A stretch of DNA of 64,000 bases from Prorocentrum cordatum (lineage: Eukaryota > Sar > Dinophyceae > Prorocentrales > Prorocentraceae), in assembly GCA_963575745.1 (NCBI GenBank), contig CAUYUJ010017659.1, positions 1 to 64,000 of the forward strand. The letters are read 5' to 3'. Position 1 is the first letter of the stretch. Each line of letters begins with the position of its first letter. The position numbers were made by a program, and so were the translations under genes. The notes under the pieces are model-generated. The model had not been told where the DNA came from and made no database searches. It was given only the letters and a program-made list of their open reading frames with translations. Below are positions 54,951-64,000 of the stretch, one piece after another.

Positions 54951-56080
54951 CATGATGGACCCACGAACCCGGAAAGGGATATAGACATGTGGAGCATGGA
55001 CACGTTTTCACGATACCCAACTGGGCAACACCTCACGAAACATCCCACGAGACACCTCACGAAACATCCCACGAGACACCTCACGAAACATTCCACGAGA
55101 CACCTCACGAAACATTCCACGAGACACCCCGCGAAACATTCCACGAGACACCCCACGAAACATTCCACGACGACAGGCAACCACTCAACCAAGGCGGTGT
55201 GGTCGTGCTGGGGAGTGGTCGTGCTGGGGTGTGGTCGTGCTGGGGGGTGGTCGTGCTGGGGGGTGGTCGTGCTGGGGTGTGGTCGTGCTGGGGAGTGGTC
55301 GTGCTGGGGTGTGGTCGTGCTGGGGGGTGGTCGTGCTGGGGGTGGTCGTGCTGGGGGGGTGGTCGTGCTGGGGGGTGGTCGTGTGGTCGTGCTGGGGCGT
55401 GGTCGTGCTGGGGCGTGGTCGTGCTGGGGCGTGGTCGTGCTGGGGCGTGGTCGTGCTGGGGTGTGGTCGTGCTGTGGTGAGGTCGTGCTGGGGTGTGGTC
55501 GTGCTGGGGTGTGGTCTTGCTGGGGCGTGCTCGTGCTGCGGTCGGGTCGTGCTGGGGTGTGGTCGTGCTGGGGTATGGTCGTGCTGGGGTGGGGTCGTGC
55601 TGGGGTGGGGTCGTGCTGGGGTCTGGTCGTGCTGGGGTGTGGTCGTGCTGGGGTATGGTCGTGCTAGGGTGGGGTCGTGCATTTCGCTCGAGACATCCTG
55701 CCAAAATTCCAGGAAATCGTACAAAAACAAACGAATTAGTCGAGACATCATCGAAATTCCTTCGCGCGGGGCGCTTTTCCGCGTCGCGGTCGGCTCTGCA
55801 AAACCAGCGTTTCGCTGAGACATCCTCAGCAAATTCTGAAAACAAGCGTTTCGCTCGAGACATCCCCAACTCTGCAAAACCAGCGTTTCGCTCGAGACAT
55901 CCTCAACAAATTCTGAAAAACAAGCGTTTCGCTCGAGACATCCTCAAATTTTAATCCGCCGGCCTCCTTCGACCTCGATATTTATCAGAGAAAAAATCCG
56001 CCGGCCTCCTTCAAGTTGGCACCGGGGGACATGTTTACATAGTAAAAGAGAACCCTGGGCCCCCGCCCTTTCCGGGAAAA
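54951..56080 (+). repeat. Composite modular repeat, copy 6
   Basis: Nearly the same as copy 5 and starting about 40 bp after it: the same head, a 24-bp array at 55029-55170 and a 16-bp array at 55197-55678. Several GCGTTTCGCTCGAGACATCC copies (55680-55950) and the same tail follow. The two look like a tandem duplication whose arrays have since diverged in length. Confidence 0.9.
55197..55678. repeat. 16-bp minisatellite, second array
   Basis: About 30 copies of the same GGTCGTGCTGGGG(T/C/A/G)GT unit as the first array, with its own variant pattern (more GGGGGGT units). Confidence 0.97.
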
Positions 56081-56491
56081 AATCAGCCGAACTTTCAGAC
56101 GCGTTTCCGATGAAACTGATTTTGGCCGTAGCACTGCATTTCCGATCGCCATCTCAAATTCATGAATGCTAGTTCGTGTTGTAAGTGCTGTGGGCCGTAC
56201 GGGTCGCATGATCAAATTATTTGCGTTGTATGAAATACCGTGTTGCACGCGGTTGTTATGAACCTCACGACGTCGCGACGTTGTGTAGTCATGCGTAAGG
56301 CGACGCAACCAACACACCTGCCATAGAGGGGGTCACGTTCCTCGCACCCAGCCCTTCAGCCGCCCCCATGTGCCCCTCATTTCCCTTGTCCCCCCCAAAC
56401 AAAAAACGAACACAATCATTATCATCATCCTCATCATCCCCATCATCAGCAGCATCATCATCAGCAGCATCAGCATCATCATCGTCATGAC

Positions 56492-56535
<44 letters not shown>

Positions 56536-56690
56536 CCATCACCATCACCATCACCATCACCATCACCATCGCCATCATATAAACAGGGAGGGGGTCCTGG
56601 GGCGCCCTGGGTGCACTGATTTCTCTTCAGGCTGTTTTGGACCCGGCGGGGGTGCTAGAACGCGTCAAAGGAGTGAAAGGAGGCGACGAG
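56081..56690. repeat. Spacer with ATC/CATCAC microsatellite
   Basis: 56410-56578 is (ATC)n grading into (CACCAT)n; the poly-Ile and poly-Met frames across it are spurious. 56081-56400 shows no gene. Confidence 0.9.
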
Positions 56691-57325
56691 TGGGCCCGAG
56701 ACTGAGACGTCCAAGAGGTTGCCAAGATGGCCCAAGAGTGCTCCGAGAGAGCCCAAGACCGCACAAGAGCGTTTCAAAATTGGTCCAACATGGCTTGAGG
56801 ACAGCCCCAAAGGGCTTCAAGACGGCTTCAAGAGGCACTCAGGAGGCGAACAAAAACTATCTTTTGACGGTTTGAGGATTTTTTGTGTTCTCGTTGTTTC
56901 GTGTTTCCGACGGTCCAAGACGGCCCACGAGGCCCCAGGGATTAGTTCAGGACAGCCCAATAGGCACCCAAAAAGGGCGCCACAACGGCACAAGAGAGAC
57001 CCAAGACGGCCCAAGAGCGCCCCAAGACGGCCCAAGGGGCGCCCAAGATCGCCCAAGAGGGCCCCAAGACGGCCCCAAGAGGGGCGCAAGAGCGGGACAC
57101 ACGAACCGACACTTTGAGCCTTTCGCCCCAAGAGGCCCCCAGGAGGCCCCAAGGGCCCACGGAGCCCCCTAGAGGCCCAAAGAGGCCTCAAGAGCGCCCC
57201 AAGCGGCCCCCGAGAGGCCTCCCAAACTGCCCTCCAGAGGCCCGCGGGCCGCCTCCCGCGAATTCCAAACGAACGTCAAGAGGCCTCTAACTCACGAGCC
57301 TAGGCACAGCGGCGGGGTGGGCCGA
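56690..57325 (-). repeat. GGCCTCTTGG block G6 (inverted)
   Basis: Minus-strand copy. The reverse complement of 57270-57323 reads like the G1 start (CCGCTGTGCCTAGG ... GAGGCCTC). CCAAGAGGCCCC-type repeats follow leftwards, with the spacer GGCGAAAGGCTCAAAGTGTC near 57115. Confidence 0.7.
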
Positions 57326-57329
57326 GGGC

Positions 57330-57770
57330 CACTAGATGGTCCAAGACGCCCAAGACAGCTTCCGGACGGCCCGAGAGGCCCCCAAGACCCAAGAGGCTGT
57401 CAAGAGGTCTCCCACAAGAGATCGAAGAGGCCAAACAACAGTCATTTTCAATAGGTGTTTGAACAATGTTGGCGGTTCCGCCTGTTCCGCTTCCCGACGT
57501 TGCCAGACGCTCCAGGCAGTTCCGAGGATCGCCCCAAGACAGCCCAATGGGATTCAAAAGAGCCCGAAGACGACCCAATAGGCATCAAAAGCACAGAAGA
57601 GACGTCCAAGACGGACCGAGAGTGCCCCAACCGCGGCCCAGGGTCAGGAACGCGAAACGAGAACCCGAGATCTTCGCCCCAGGAGACCCCCAAGAGGCTT
57701 TAAGAGGTCCCCAAGAAGCCCCAAATAGGCCCAAAGGAGCCCCGAGAGAGGCCCCGAGGGCACTTGAGAA
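57330..57770 (-). repeat. GGCCTCTTGG block G7 (inverted)
   Basis: CCAAGAC/CCAAGAGG repeats with the two A/T-richer spacers near 57425-57480 and 57630-57670 in the same order as in G1 and G2. Truncated ends. Confidence 0.65.
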
Positions 57771-58655
57771 CAACGGGGATTACAGCACTTATGTTTTTAA
57801 GTTCGCCTGGCAGCTTCGCTACGCTTGCCAAAAAAGAAATAGCATATGTCCTTCTCCTCCTCCTCCTCCTCCTCCAGTTCCTCCTCCTCTGCGGCCTCCT
57901 CCACCCTCTCCAACTCCTCCTCATCCTCCTTCTCCTTTTTGCCCAAGGAACCCTTACACATTCCCTTCTCCTCGCTCTTCCTCCGGCTACGTCCAGCCAG
58001 GGCGAACAAAAGGGCCCCCGAAGTGCTTTTTGGGCCGGACATGAACCATCGTGGGTGGACCGTAAGAAGGAAGACTTGGAGCCCACTTGGGCCGTCTTCG
58101 TGGCTCTTGGAAGCCCCGGAGAAGAAGTGTCATGCAATAGAGATCCTCAAGAGTTCGACCATCCAGCCCAGCTAGATCCATCTCATCATATGTACATACG
58201 TCGGACCCACGGAGCGGGAGCCACGGCGGGTCACCAGGGGAACCGAGGATGTCTCTCGCGGCACGGCAGTTCTTGAGATTTCAGAGTCCCCTTCGAAGCC
58301 GATGTGTCGAGGATATCCCGAGCGAAACGGCCAGTTGAGGCCATCGGAGCCGTGTCATGTTGATTGGTTCGTGCACCAGGAGCCTGAGAGCAGCGCGGAT
58401 TACACGCATTTCCAAGGTGCGGCTGCCCTCGTCGGGCCGGCGGAATGCGCGAAGCCGATCTTAGCATGCCGTGTGGCATGTTTCGCCCTCTCCTCCGTCA
58501 CATCCTCCATCTCATCGTCTATCCCCGAGCCCTAACATGGCGAGGGCCCACGAGGGGCCCGCCGAGTTCAATCATGTCGTTCATTCCGCCCGCCCATATT
58601 GTCCCACCGCTGTCGATTGGCCGAGTGTCTGTCGGCCGTACGGAGCTGCAGGGAA
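57771..58655. other. No recognised gene
   Basis: A CTC/CTCCT-rich tract at 57850-57990 opens poly-Ser and poly-Glu frames. The rest shows no motif. A short AGACATCC-like echo occurs at 58310-58325. Confidence 0.45.
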
Positions 58656-59130
58656 GCCTCGTGGCGGCATTTTAGGGCTGGGCTTGGGAGCCTCTGGGGG
58701 CATCTTTGGAGCTTCTTGGGAGCTTGCAGGCGGCGTCGAGGGCCAGTTTCGGGGAAACGGGATCTAAATAACAGTTCGGATTGATCGTTTGGGGCCCTCT
58801 GCGAGGCCTCTTGAGCCCTCGTGAGGGGCCTCATGGGCCGTATTGAGGCCTCGTAAGTCAGTTTGAGGCACTCTTGGGAGTGTCTTGGGCTGTCTTGGGG
58901 CGATGTTGAAGATCTGCTGGGCCTGGGCCGTCTTGGAGGGCCACAGTCTCGAAGAGGGGAGAACGCACAAATCATTAAACACCAGCGGGAAATCAATGAT
59001 TTTGGCCCCCTGGGCCCTTCTTGGGGCCTCTTTTGAGGCGGTTCGAAGGCGTCCCGGGCCTTCCAGAGATTTTCTTGGGTGCTTTGGAGCGCTCCTGGAT
59101 AGTCTCGCTCGCCTCATTGTGGGCTCTCGC
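58656..59130 (+). repeat. GGCCTCTTGG block G5
   Basis: Degenerate TTGGGGCC/CCTCTTG repeats. The spacer AAATCAATGATTTTGGCCCC at 58991 is shared with G1 (ATCAATGATTTTGGCCTC at 22058). Confidence 0.68.
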
Positions 59131-59334
59131 ACCCAGAGGAGGCTCTGCGGAGGCTCCGCGGGGTTTCCTTCATTATTTGTGTCCCCGTGGCATTCTTTCT
59201 TCTGGGACCGTCAAAAAATAGCCCACGGTGAACAACTGGCCCGAGGGAAAGAACTCAAGGTCCAGCACCCATGTCCTTCCAGACCCATCACCCTCATGAC
59301 AGGGAGGGGGAAAATAAGGAGGATAGGGAGGGGG

Positions 59335-59381
59335 GAGCGAGGAGGAGGAGGAGGAGGAGGAGGAGGAGGAGGAGAAGGAGT
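59335..59381. repeat. GGA microsatellite
   Basis: Short near-pure (GGA)n tract. Confidence 0.95.
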
Positions 59382-59586
59382 AGGCAGGAGGGACGAGGCT
59401 GGAGGAAGGGATGGCCCTCGATTGCCCCGCACTGGGCCAATGTAGCTTCCAGCGCGACATCATGACCCAACGAGACCGTCAAACTGTCTCGTGGCAGTTG
59501 AGGCGCACGCACCTGTGTGCCCACAAGACAGTGTCTGATTCGCCCAAGCTTGCTGCGTCGATTGCTGCGGGTCAGGTGCTTCGCTC

Positions 59587-60072
59587 TTGTGTGTTCACCA
59601 TGCGTCTCGCGTGCCTTCACGCCAAGACAATCGGGAACCTTGTACGCCGAGCGGCCTCGACGGTCGATCCGCGAGGCCGCAGCGTGGGCCTCGCTGGGCT
59701 GACGCCGTTGAGAAGCCCTTTGTGGGAGAGTCCGATTACGGGGTCCTCTCCGAGGTGGACGACAGCCGGGCGTTTGGCACCGAGTCCACGCCCTCATCCG
59801 CTGGAAGCCTGGAGGAGTGCACGGGAAGTGCTTCGAAGCGGTGGTGTCGCCCTTCTGGAGGTCAGCCCACTGTGAATGAGTGCAGGTCGCTCTGCACTCG
59901 CGCCGGAAATTGCGCCTCACTATTCTTCTGGGGATCAGATGGCAGCAGCGTCAAATGCTGTTTCCCTTTCAAGGCGCCCGTCTCAAGAAGCCGTTTTGAC
60001 TGCGGCAAACCCCGCCGACGTGCCAGCGCAACGGCGCAGCAAGAAGGAGACCCGCTCCAGGCAGGGCGCTGA
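59587..60072 (+). CDS. Hypothetical Cys-rich protein fragment
   Basis: A 161-codon frame. Its second half has natural composition and regularly spaced cysteines: LEECTGSASKRWCRPSGG, NECRSLCTRAGNCASLFFW, VKCCFPFKAP, FDCGK. The pattern resembles small secreted disulfide domains of the PAN/apple sort (C...C.....C..F.F....CC), but the match is only general. No signal peptide or proper ATG context is visible, so this may be one exon or a decayed copy. It lies between two GGCCTCTTGG blocks with no functional partner. Confidence 0.33.
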   Translation: MCVHHASRVPSRQDNREPCTPSGLDGRSARPQRGPRWADAVEKPFVGESDYGVLSEVDDSRAFGTESTPSSAGSLEECTGSASKRWCRPSGGQPTVNECRSLCTRAGNCASLFFWGSDGSSVKCCFPFKAPVSRSRFDCGKPRRRASATAQQEGDPLQAGR

Positions 60073-60159
60073 ACCAGAGTCCGTCTTGAACGCTCCTTTC
60101 TTGTCCATCCTCGCTCCTCTGTTTCTTTCCCCTCCTCCTTCCTTGCCTTTGGGCGCATC

Positions 60160-61055
60160 TTGGAAGTTTGTTGGGGGTGTTTTTGGGGCCTCGAGGGCAT
60201 GTTAGGGGCGCCTGGGAGAGTGTTGAAGGCCTTTCGGGGACCCCTTGGGAGCTTGTTGGAGCCTCCAGCGATCGTCTTCGGGTCCTCTGGGGGGTCAATG
60301 GGGGTCTCCTGAGGGCCACTGGACCGTCTTGAGGCGATTCCGTGGGACTCTTTGGCCGCGTTGGGTTTTCGAAAGGTTGAAACAGCGAGTGTTCTAAAAT
60401 CTGGTCAACATCATTGGAGCATCAATGATGTGTTTCACTTCTCGAGGGCATTCTGGGCGTACTCTCGGGAGCAGCGTGAGCAGCCAGGGGACATCTTGCG
60501 GGAACGCTTCCCAAGGCCGGTGCGAGCTCCTCCTCTCTGGACTTTTTGGCGGCCTCATGGGCCGTCTTGGATCCCATTCGGGCGGGTGGCTGGGCGATCT
60601 TGTGCGCTTCGCGTACTGGTCTGGGTTTTTCGGCAGCCCCGAGCGGCAAGTGCGCTAGAATCGTTCAACACTTACACGAAACGACATGCTCTTTGGTGTT
60701 GAAGGCCTCTTGAGCGTATTGTTGGAGGCATATTGGGCTGCCTTGGGGGCCTCTCGGAATGTATGGAGGCCCTCTTGGGTCGCCTCGAGTCCTCTTGGGC
60801 CATCTCGAGACTCGCTGGGGTGGGTTTGAATTAAATCGGAGCAGCTTGAAACCGTTTTGGCTGTGTTTCGGGTTGTGCTGGAGCCTGGTGGGCGTAAAGG
60901 GGCGCCAGGAAACAACTCCTGAGGGCGCGAATTTCAGGAGATACACGCTAGTTTGGGGAGGGGGCGGTCGGCCTCAGAGAACACTACAGAACCTCTGCCA
61001 GACAGGAGAGGAGCAGTCATGCACGCCCCAGCGTGTCTCGGGCACGGTGGCGGAT
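60160..61055 (+). repeat. GGCCTCTTGG block G3
   Basis: TTGGGGCC/CCTCTTG repeats with spacers near 60360-60420 (CATCAATGATGTG) and 60655-60700. It ends CGGGCACGGTGGCGGATATG, matching the G2 end, directly at the start codon of the next gene. Confidence 0.62.
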
Positions 61056-61925
61056 ATGCCTGGCCTCGTGTACGAGTGCGACGGCAAAAGCAACGATCGT
61101 GATCTGGCGCAGCTTGCGCTGGAGAAGGCAAAGACGAGCCTTGACAAGGCTGATAAAGCGCGCTCGCGGTCCTTGGCCGCGCTCAGCGAAGCGCGCAAGG
61201 CTTTGCGCGCACAGGATAAGCAGCACAAGCTCCTCACAGCTGCTCAGGGGGGGGGGCAGAGGATGCTCATCGGCCAGCCCCTGCCGCTGGATCTGGGTCG
61301 TCAGAAGCACTGAATCAGGCTGCGAGCGCATACACCGAAGCTCGAGCTTCGCTTACCCAAGCGAAGCGAGCGGAAGACGATACGAAGCAGTTGGGGCAGA
61401 TCGTGGACATGCACGACCACACGCCCCGCGTTCTCGACCACACTGTCAAGGGCCTCAATTGTACCGTGGATCGGGTGAACCGCATGCAGGTGGTAGACGA
61501 CAGGCTGCGCAATGCCACGAGCGAGGCAATTCGTCACCTTGAGTTGGCATTGGACCACCAAACCAAAAGAAGACGACGGCCACCCTCTCGCGCATGCAGG
61601 AGGTTGACAAGCACACGACCGCAGCGCTCAACGAGACCACTAAACCGATCCAGCACACGCTCGGTGAATATTCGGATATGGTGCAGAAGCATGACGAAGA
61701 CGTTACACATACTAAGAAGGAACAGGACACGATAAGATCTGAGCAAACATCGCTCAGTATCACAAGCTGGAGCACCATGTCAGTCGCGTTGTTATACGCT
61801 GCCAGGAACGCGGCGACATTCTTCGCGACAGCGGTGGAGGATCGGGCGAAGCAGGCGGCGCTGAGGAGTTTACGGGGGGCGCTGCGAGATTACGCTTACG
61901 GTCCGCAGCACCGACGGAACAGCAG
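61056..61925 (+). pseudogene. Coiled-coil protein, frameshifted
   Basis: From ATG 61056 (MPGLVYECDGKSNDRDLAQL) the sequence is a long charged helix (LALEKAKTSLDKADKARSRS, LAALSEARKALRAQDKQHKL). The frame breaks at a G10 run (61247-61256) and resumes as SSEALNQAASAYTEARASLT, then DHTPRVLDHTVKGLNCTVDR. It breaks again near 61558-61575 (AAACCAAAAGAAGACGACGG) and resumes as TTATLSRMQEVDKHTTAALN, ending LLYAARNAATFFATAVEDRA and LRDYAYG. Helical character is continuous across both breaks, so this is one gene with two indels at homopolymer-like sites; these may be assembly errors. A GGA tract follows at 61918, and the last frame runs on to 62316 through repeats. No family is recognised; a structural or scaffold role is only a guess. 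Confidence 0.6.
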
Positions 61926-62180
61926 GAGGAGGAGGAGGAGGAAGAGGAGGAGGAGGAGGAGGAGGGACGACCACGGGTCGAGGATCGAGGGCTCGTCTTC
62001 AGGATTCTCGCCCGATCCTCACCCTCCGGATCGTCATTCTCTTCATCTTCGCCTTCCTGATCCTCAGTCTCCACATCCTCACCCTCCTTCTCCACGCTCG
62101 CCTGATCCTCACCCGAGGTACCCTCCTTTTCTTGATCCTCGCCCTCGTCATCCTCAGTCGCCTGACCCTCGCCCACCGCA
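61918..62180. repeat. GGA tract and CCTCACCCTC-type repeats
   Basis: (GGA)n at 61918-61970, then degenerate GATCCTCACCCTCC repeats to 62180. The minus strand reads as acidic repeats (GEDQEKEG, EDEENDD), which could be mistaken for a nuclear acidic protein. Confidence 0.75.
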
Positions 62181-62397
62181 CCACCGCCGCCCCCTCTTCT
62201 GCATGCGGAACACCCCTCTTACCATCGCCATCGATCACAGGCGCACGCCCCTTATTCTCTATAAACAGAAACTCGCCATCTTCGGCGGTGTGTCTCTGCA
62301 ATTTCTAGACTCTTGACAAAGCGGACACCTCATATGAAACGACGATTGGTCCGATTCACACCGACTCGGGCCCGCCCGATCCGATTCGACGTCTTCC

Positions 62398-62738
62398 TAC
62401 GATCCAAGGCCCGATGCTCGCACTGCGCGGCCGTGCATCTTGGCGCAGCCGATCCGATTCGAACTCGGATCCTTGCCCGTGCAGCCGGATCAGACGCGCG
62501 TTCCGATCCGCTCTGACGTTCCGGCTCGACATTCCGTGGCAACGTTTGTGGGGGATAGGTTCAAGGGGGGAACGCGTCAACCCCCCATCGCCCATTCATC
62601 ACCGATAAGGACCCGATAGCCCCTCCCTGGCCAGGGGCATGCGGACTCGATATCGGGGACCTATCGCCGCTCCATCCGCAATGTATCGCCGATTCCAGGT
62701 CGCTGTTTTCCCCCCCTGAGCTGGTCCCCCCGAACATT
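62398..62738 (+). repeat. Dispersed repeats J (copy 2) and H (copy 3)
   Basis: 62398-62506 (TTGGCGCAGCCGATCCGATT, CGCGTTCCGATCC) matches 11435-11556. 62556-62738 (CCCCCCATCGCCCATTCATC, TATCGGGGACCTATCGCCGC, TGAGCTGGTCCCCCC) matches repeat H near 24.1 and 24.7 kb. Confidence 0.7.
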
Positions 62739-62739
62739 G

Positions 62740-63790
62740 TCCTTCGGGTACCTATCGCTCCTGCCCCTGATCCCCCAGGAGGTCCGCCCGAAGGCGAGGG
62801 TGTTGCAGTGGATGGTGCTGGCCAACACGGGCGTGCACGTCCAGGAACAAGTTTTGGGTTTTTTGTCCCCCCAGCGCAACGTGCGTCCCTGGAGGGGAGG
62901 GCGAGGAGGAGGAGGAGGAGGACAAGGACGAGGAGAACGAGGAGGAGGAGGAGGAGGAGGACGAGAATGAGGAGGCGACCCGCTGCCCCCCCTCGGCGCC
63001 CCCGCCGGGATGGGCCCAGTGACGTAACGTCTTGCATCAGCGGGGTCCCAGATCCCCAACGATGCGTGTTTTTGTTCAGCTTGTGTTTTTTGCTTCGATC
63101 TGGACCTCGGAGACGACGACGGCGACGACGACGTTGACGACGACGACGACGCCCCCGAAAGCAAGCGCGCGCTCCAGCTGGAACCCCTGCTGAGGGCCTG
63201 CCGCTCCGCGCCCGGGCTGGTCGTTGACGGCGAGGCCGGCGGCCGCGAGGAGCCGCCTGCGCTGGGGGTGGCCGGCGGTCGGGTGTAGTCGTCGGAGGAG
63301 GAAGAATTGAGCAGGGACCGACCGTCCCGGCATTCCTACAAGCGTACCACGAGATGCTCTCAGAGCCCAAAAATGTTTTGAGGACCAAAACAATGGTCTC
63401 AGAACGTGAAGCCGATTTGTTAAAATAAGACAGTCCCAGCCGGTCACGAGTTGTATCGCGAATACTGCAAAATTGGCTCTACCCCAGGGGCGGGTATCAG
63501 CCGCATTCGACCAGGAGCCTCGCCGAAGACATGGACCATCGGCGCCCCTGGATCGGCGCCCCTGGGCCCCAGAGCGGACCCTTGGACGTTGCGCAACGAG
63601 TCGGGGGCGTCGAGGGGGTCAGAGCGGGGTACAGTACAGTACAGCAGCCTTGCATCCGAGTTGACGCGTAGGCAAAGCAGACGAACAGCCAAACGCTGTG
63701 TCGAGCGGCGGCGACAGGCGAGGGAGCACGGCCAAACGCCGGTGCCGAACTGAAGATGATAGATAACGACGAGGATAGGTCAAATCAGCC
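62740..63790. other. No recognised gene
   Basis: GGA tract at 62905-62970 and GAC tract at 63110-63150. Poly-Arg, Glu and Asp frames are repeat products. Confidence 0.5.
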
Positions 63791-63791
63791 T

Positions 63792-63983
63792 TTACACCAT
63801 GCGGTATACTGAGTGTGCCCATTGTTGTCGTGGGCGGCCTCTGCGTCTCTGGTAAGCCCATTGTTTAGGCGTGCCGTCGGGGTTGCATACCACTTGTCTC
63901 ACCAATGACGTTGCGTCGTAGGAAGCGATCTTCTTGTAAAGCTGGATCTGCAGATCGTGCAAGATATCAGACAAAGTTTTCAT
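63792..63983 (-). mobile_element. LINE C-terminal fragment
   Basis: The minus frame reads LYKKIASYDATSLVRQVVCN, then GTPKQWAYQRRRGRPRQQWA and a stop. RRRGRPR..W is the usual C-terminal landmark of many LINE (and related RT) proteins, after the RT and thumb. The rest of the element should lie beyond the right end of the window. It is a different copy from the 16-18.6 kb LINE, in opposite orientation. Confidence 0.6.
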
Positions 63984-64000
63984 ACATGTTTTTCCAGAAC

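Noticed and set aside
54055-55877. ORFs of 150-250 codons in all frames on both strands
   Set aside because: They arise from a stop-free 16-bp repeat; no frame shows anything but the repeat pattern.
61760-62176. Minus-strand acidic protein (GEDQ/EDEEN repeats)
   Set aside because: It lies on CCTCACCCTC-type repeats, antisense to a more convincing coiled-coil gene.

Overview
The window looks like nuclear DNA from a dinoflagellate. Three things support this. A near-perfect dinoflagellate spliced-leader (SL) relic sits just upstream of an intronless PPR gene on the minus strand, and an SL-like 21-mer lies inside both LTRs of a copia element. The PPR array is of the degenerate 'NVISYSAGISACEKGEQWQRALALLSEM' style common in dinoflagellates (read here across broken frames). 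The DNA is GC-rich, gene-poor and saturated with minisatellites and retroelement debris. The species cannot be fixed from sequence alone; a Prorocentrum- or Symbiodiniaceae-like genome would fit.

Layout. 1-0.8 kb is TAG/GGA microsatellite. 1.1-2.65 kb holds a frameshifted PPR retrogene with an SL relic. 3-8 kb holds weak ORFs and three tandem arrays. 10.35-11.04 kb holds a Zc3h12a-type (Regnase-like, NYN/PIN) ribonuclease domain. 11-16.3 kb is mostly non-coding. 16.3-18.6 kb is a decayed LINE. 18.7-26.2 kb is repeat-rich with no clear gene. 26.25-28.3 kb and 30.8-34.8 kb hold three copies of a modular composite repeat. 36.5-37.3 kb is a 'GGCCTCTTGG' block.

39,855-50,260 is a complete Ty1/copia-type LTR retrotransposon: two 293-bp LTRs differing at one base, with a CAAG(T) target-site duplication. 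It encodes Gag, a CCHC knuckle, an aspartic protease, a zinc-ribbon-like segment, a coiled-coil ORF, a C5-methyltransferase-like domain, integrase, reverse transcriptase and RNase H. The coding potential is split among all three forward frames.

51.77-56.08 kb carries three more composite repeats. 56.7-61.05 kb has more GGCCTCTTGG blocks. 61.06-61.9 kb has a frame-disrupted coiled-coil gene, and a LINE C-terminal fragment ends the window on the minus strand.

How it fits together: almost everything recognisable is a retroelement or a product of reverse transcription. The SL relic implies that the PPR gene passed through a trans-spliced mRNA and was copied back into DNA. The SL-like segment in the LTRs raises the possibility that the element's own transcripts carry or mimic the leader. 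Several frame breaks fall at homopolymers (C8 at 1894-1901, G10 at 61247-61256), so assembly error has to be separated from true decay. Most long ORFs in the window are open frames through short-period repeats and were left out.
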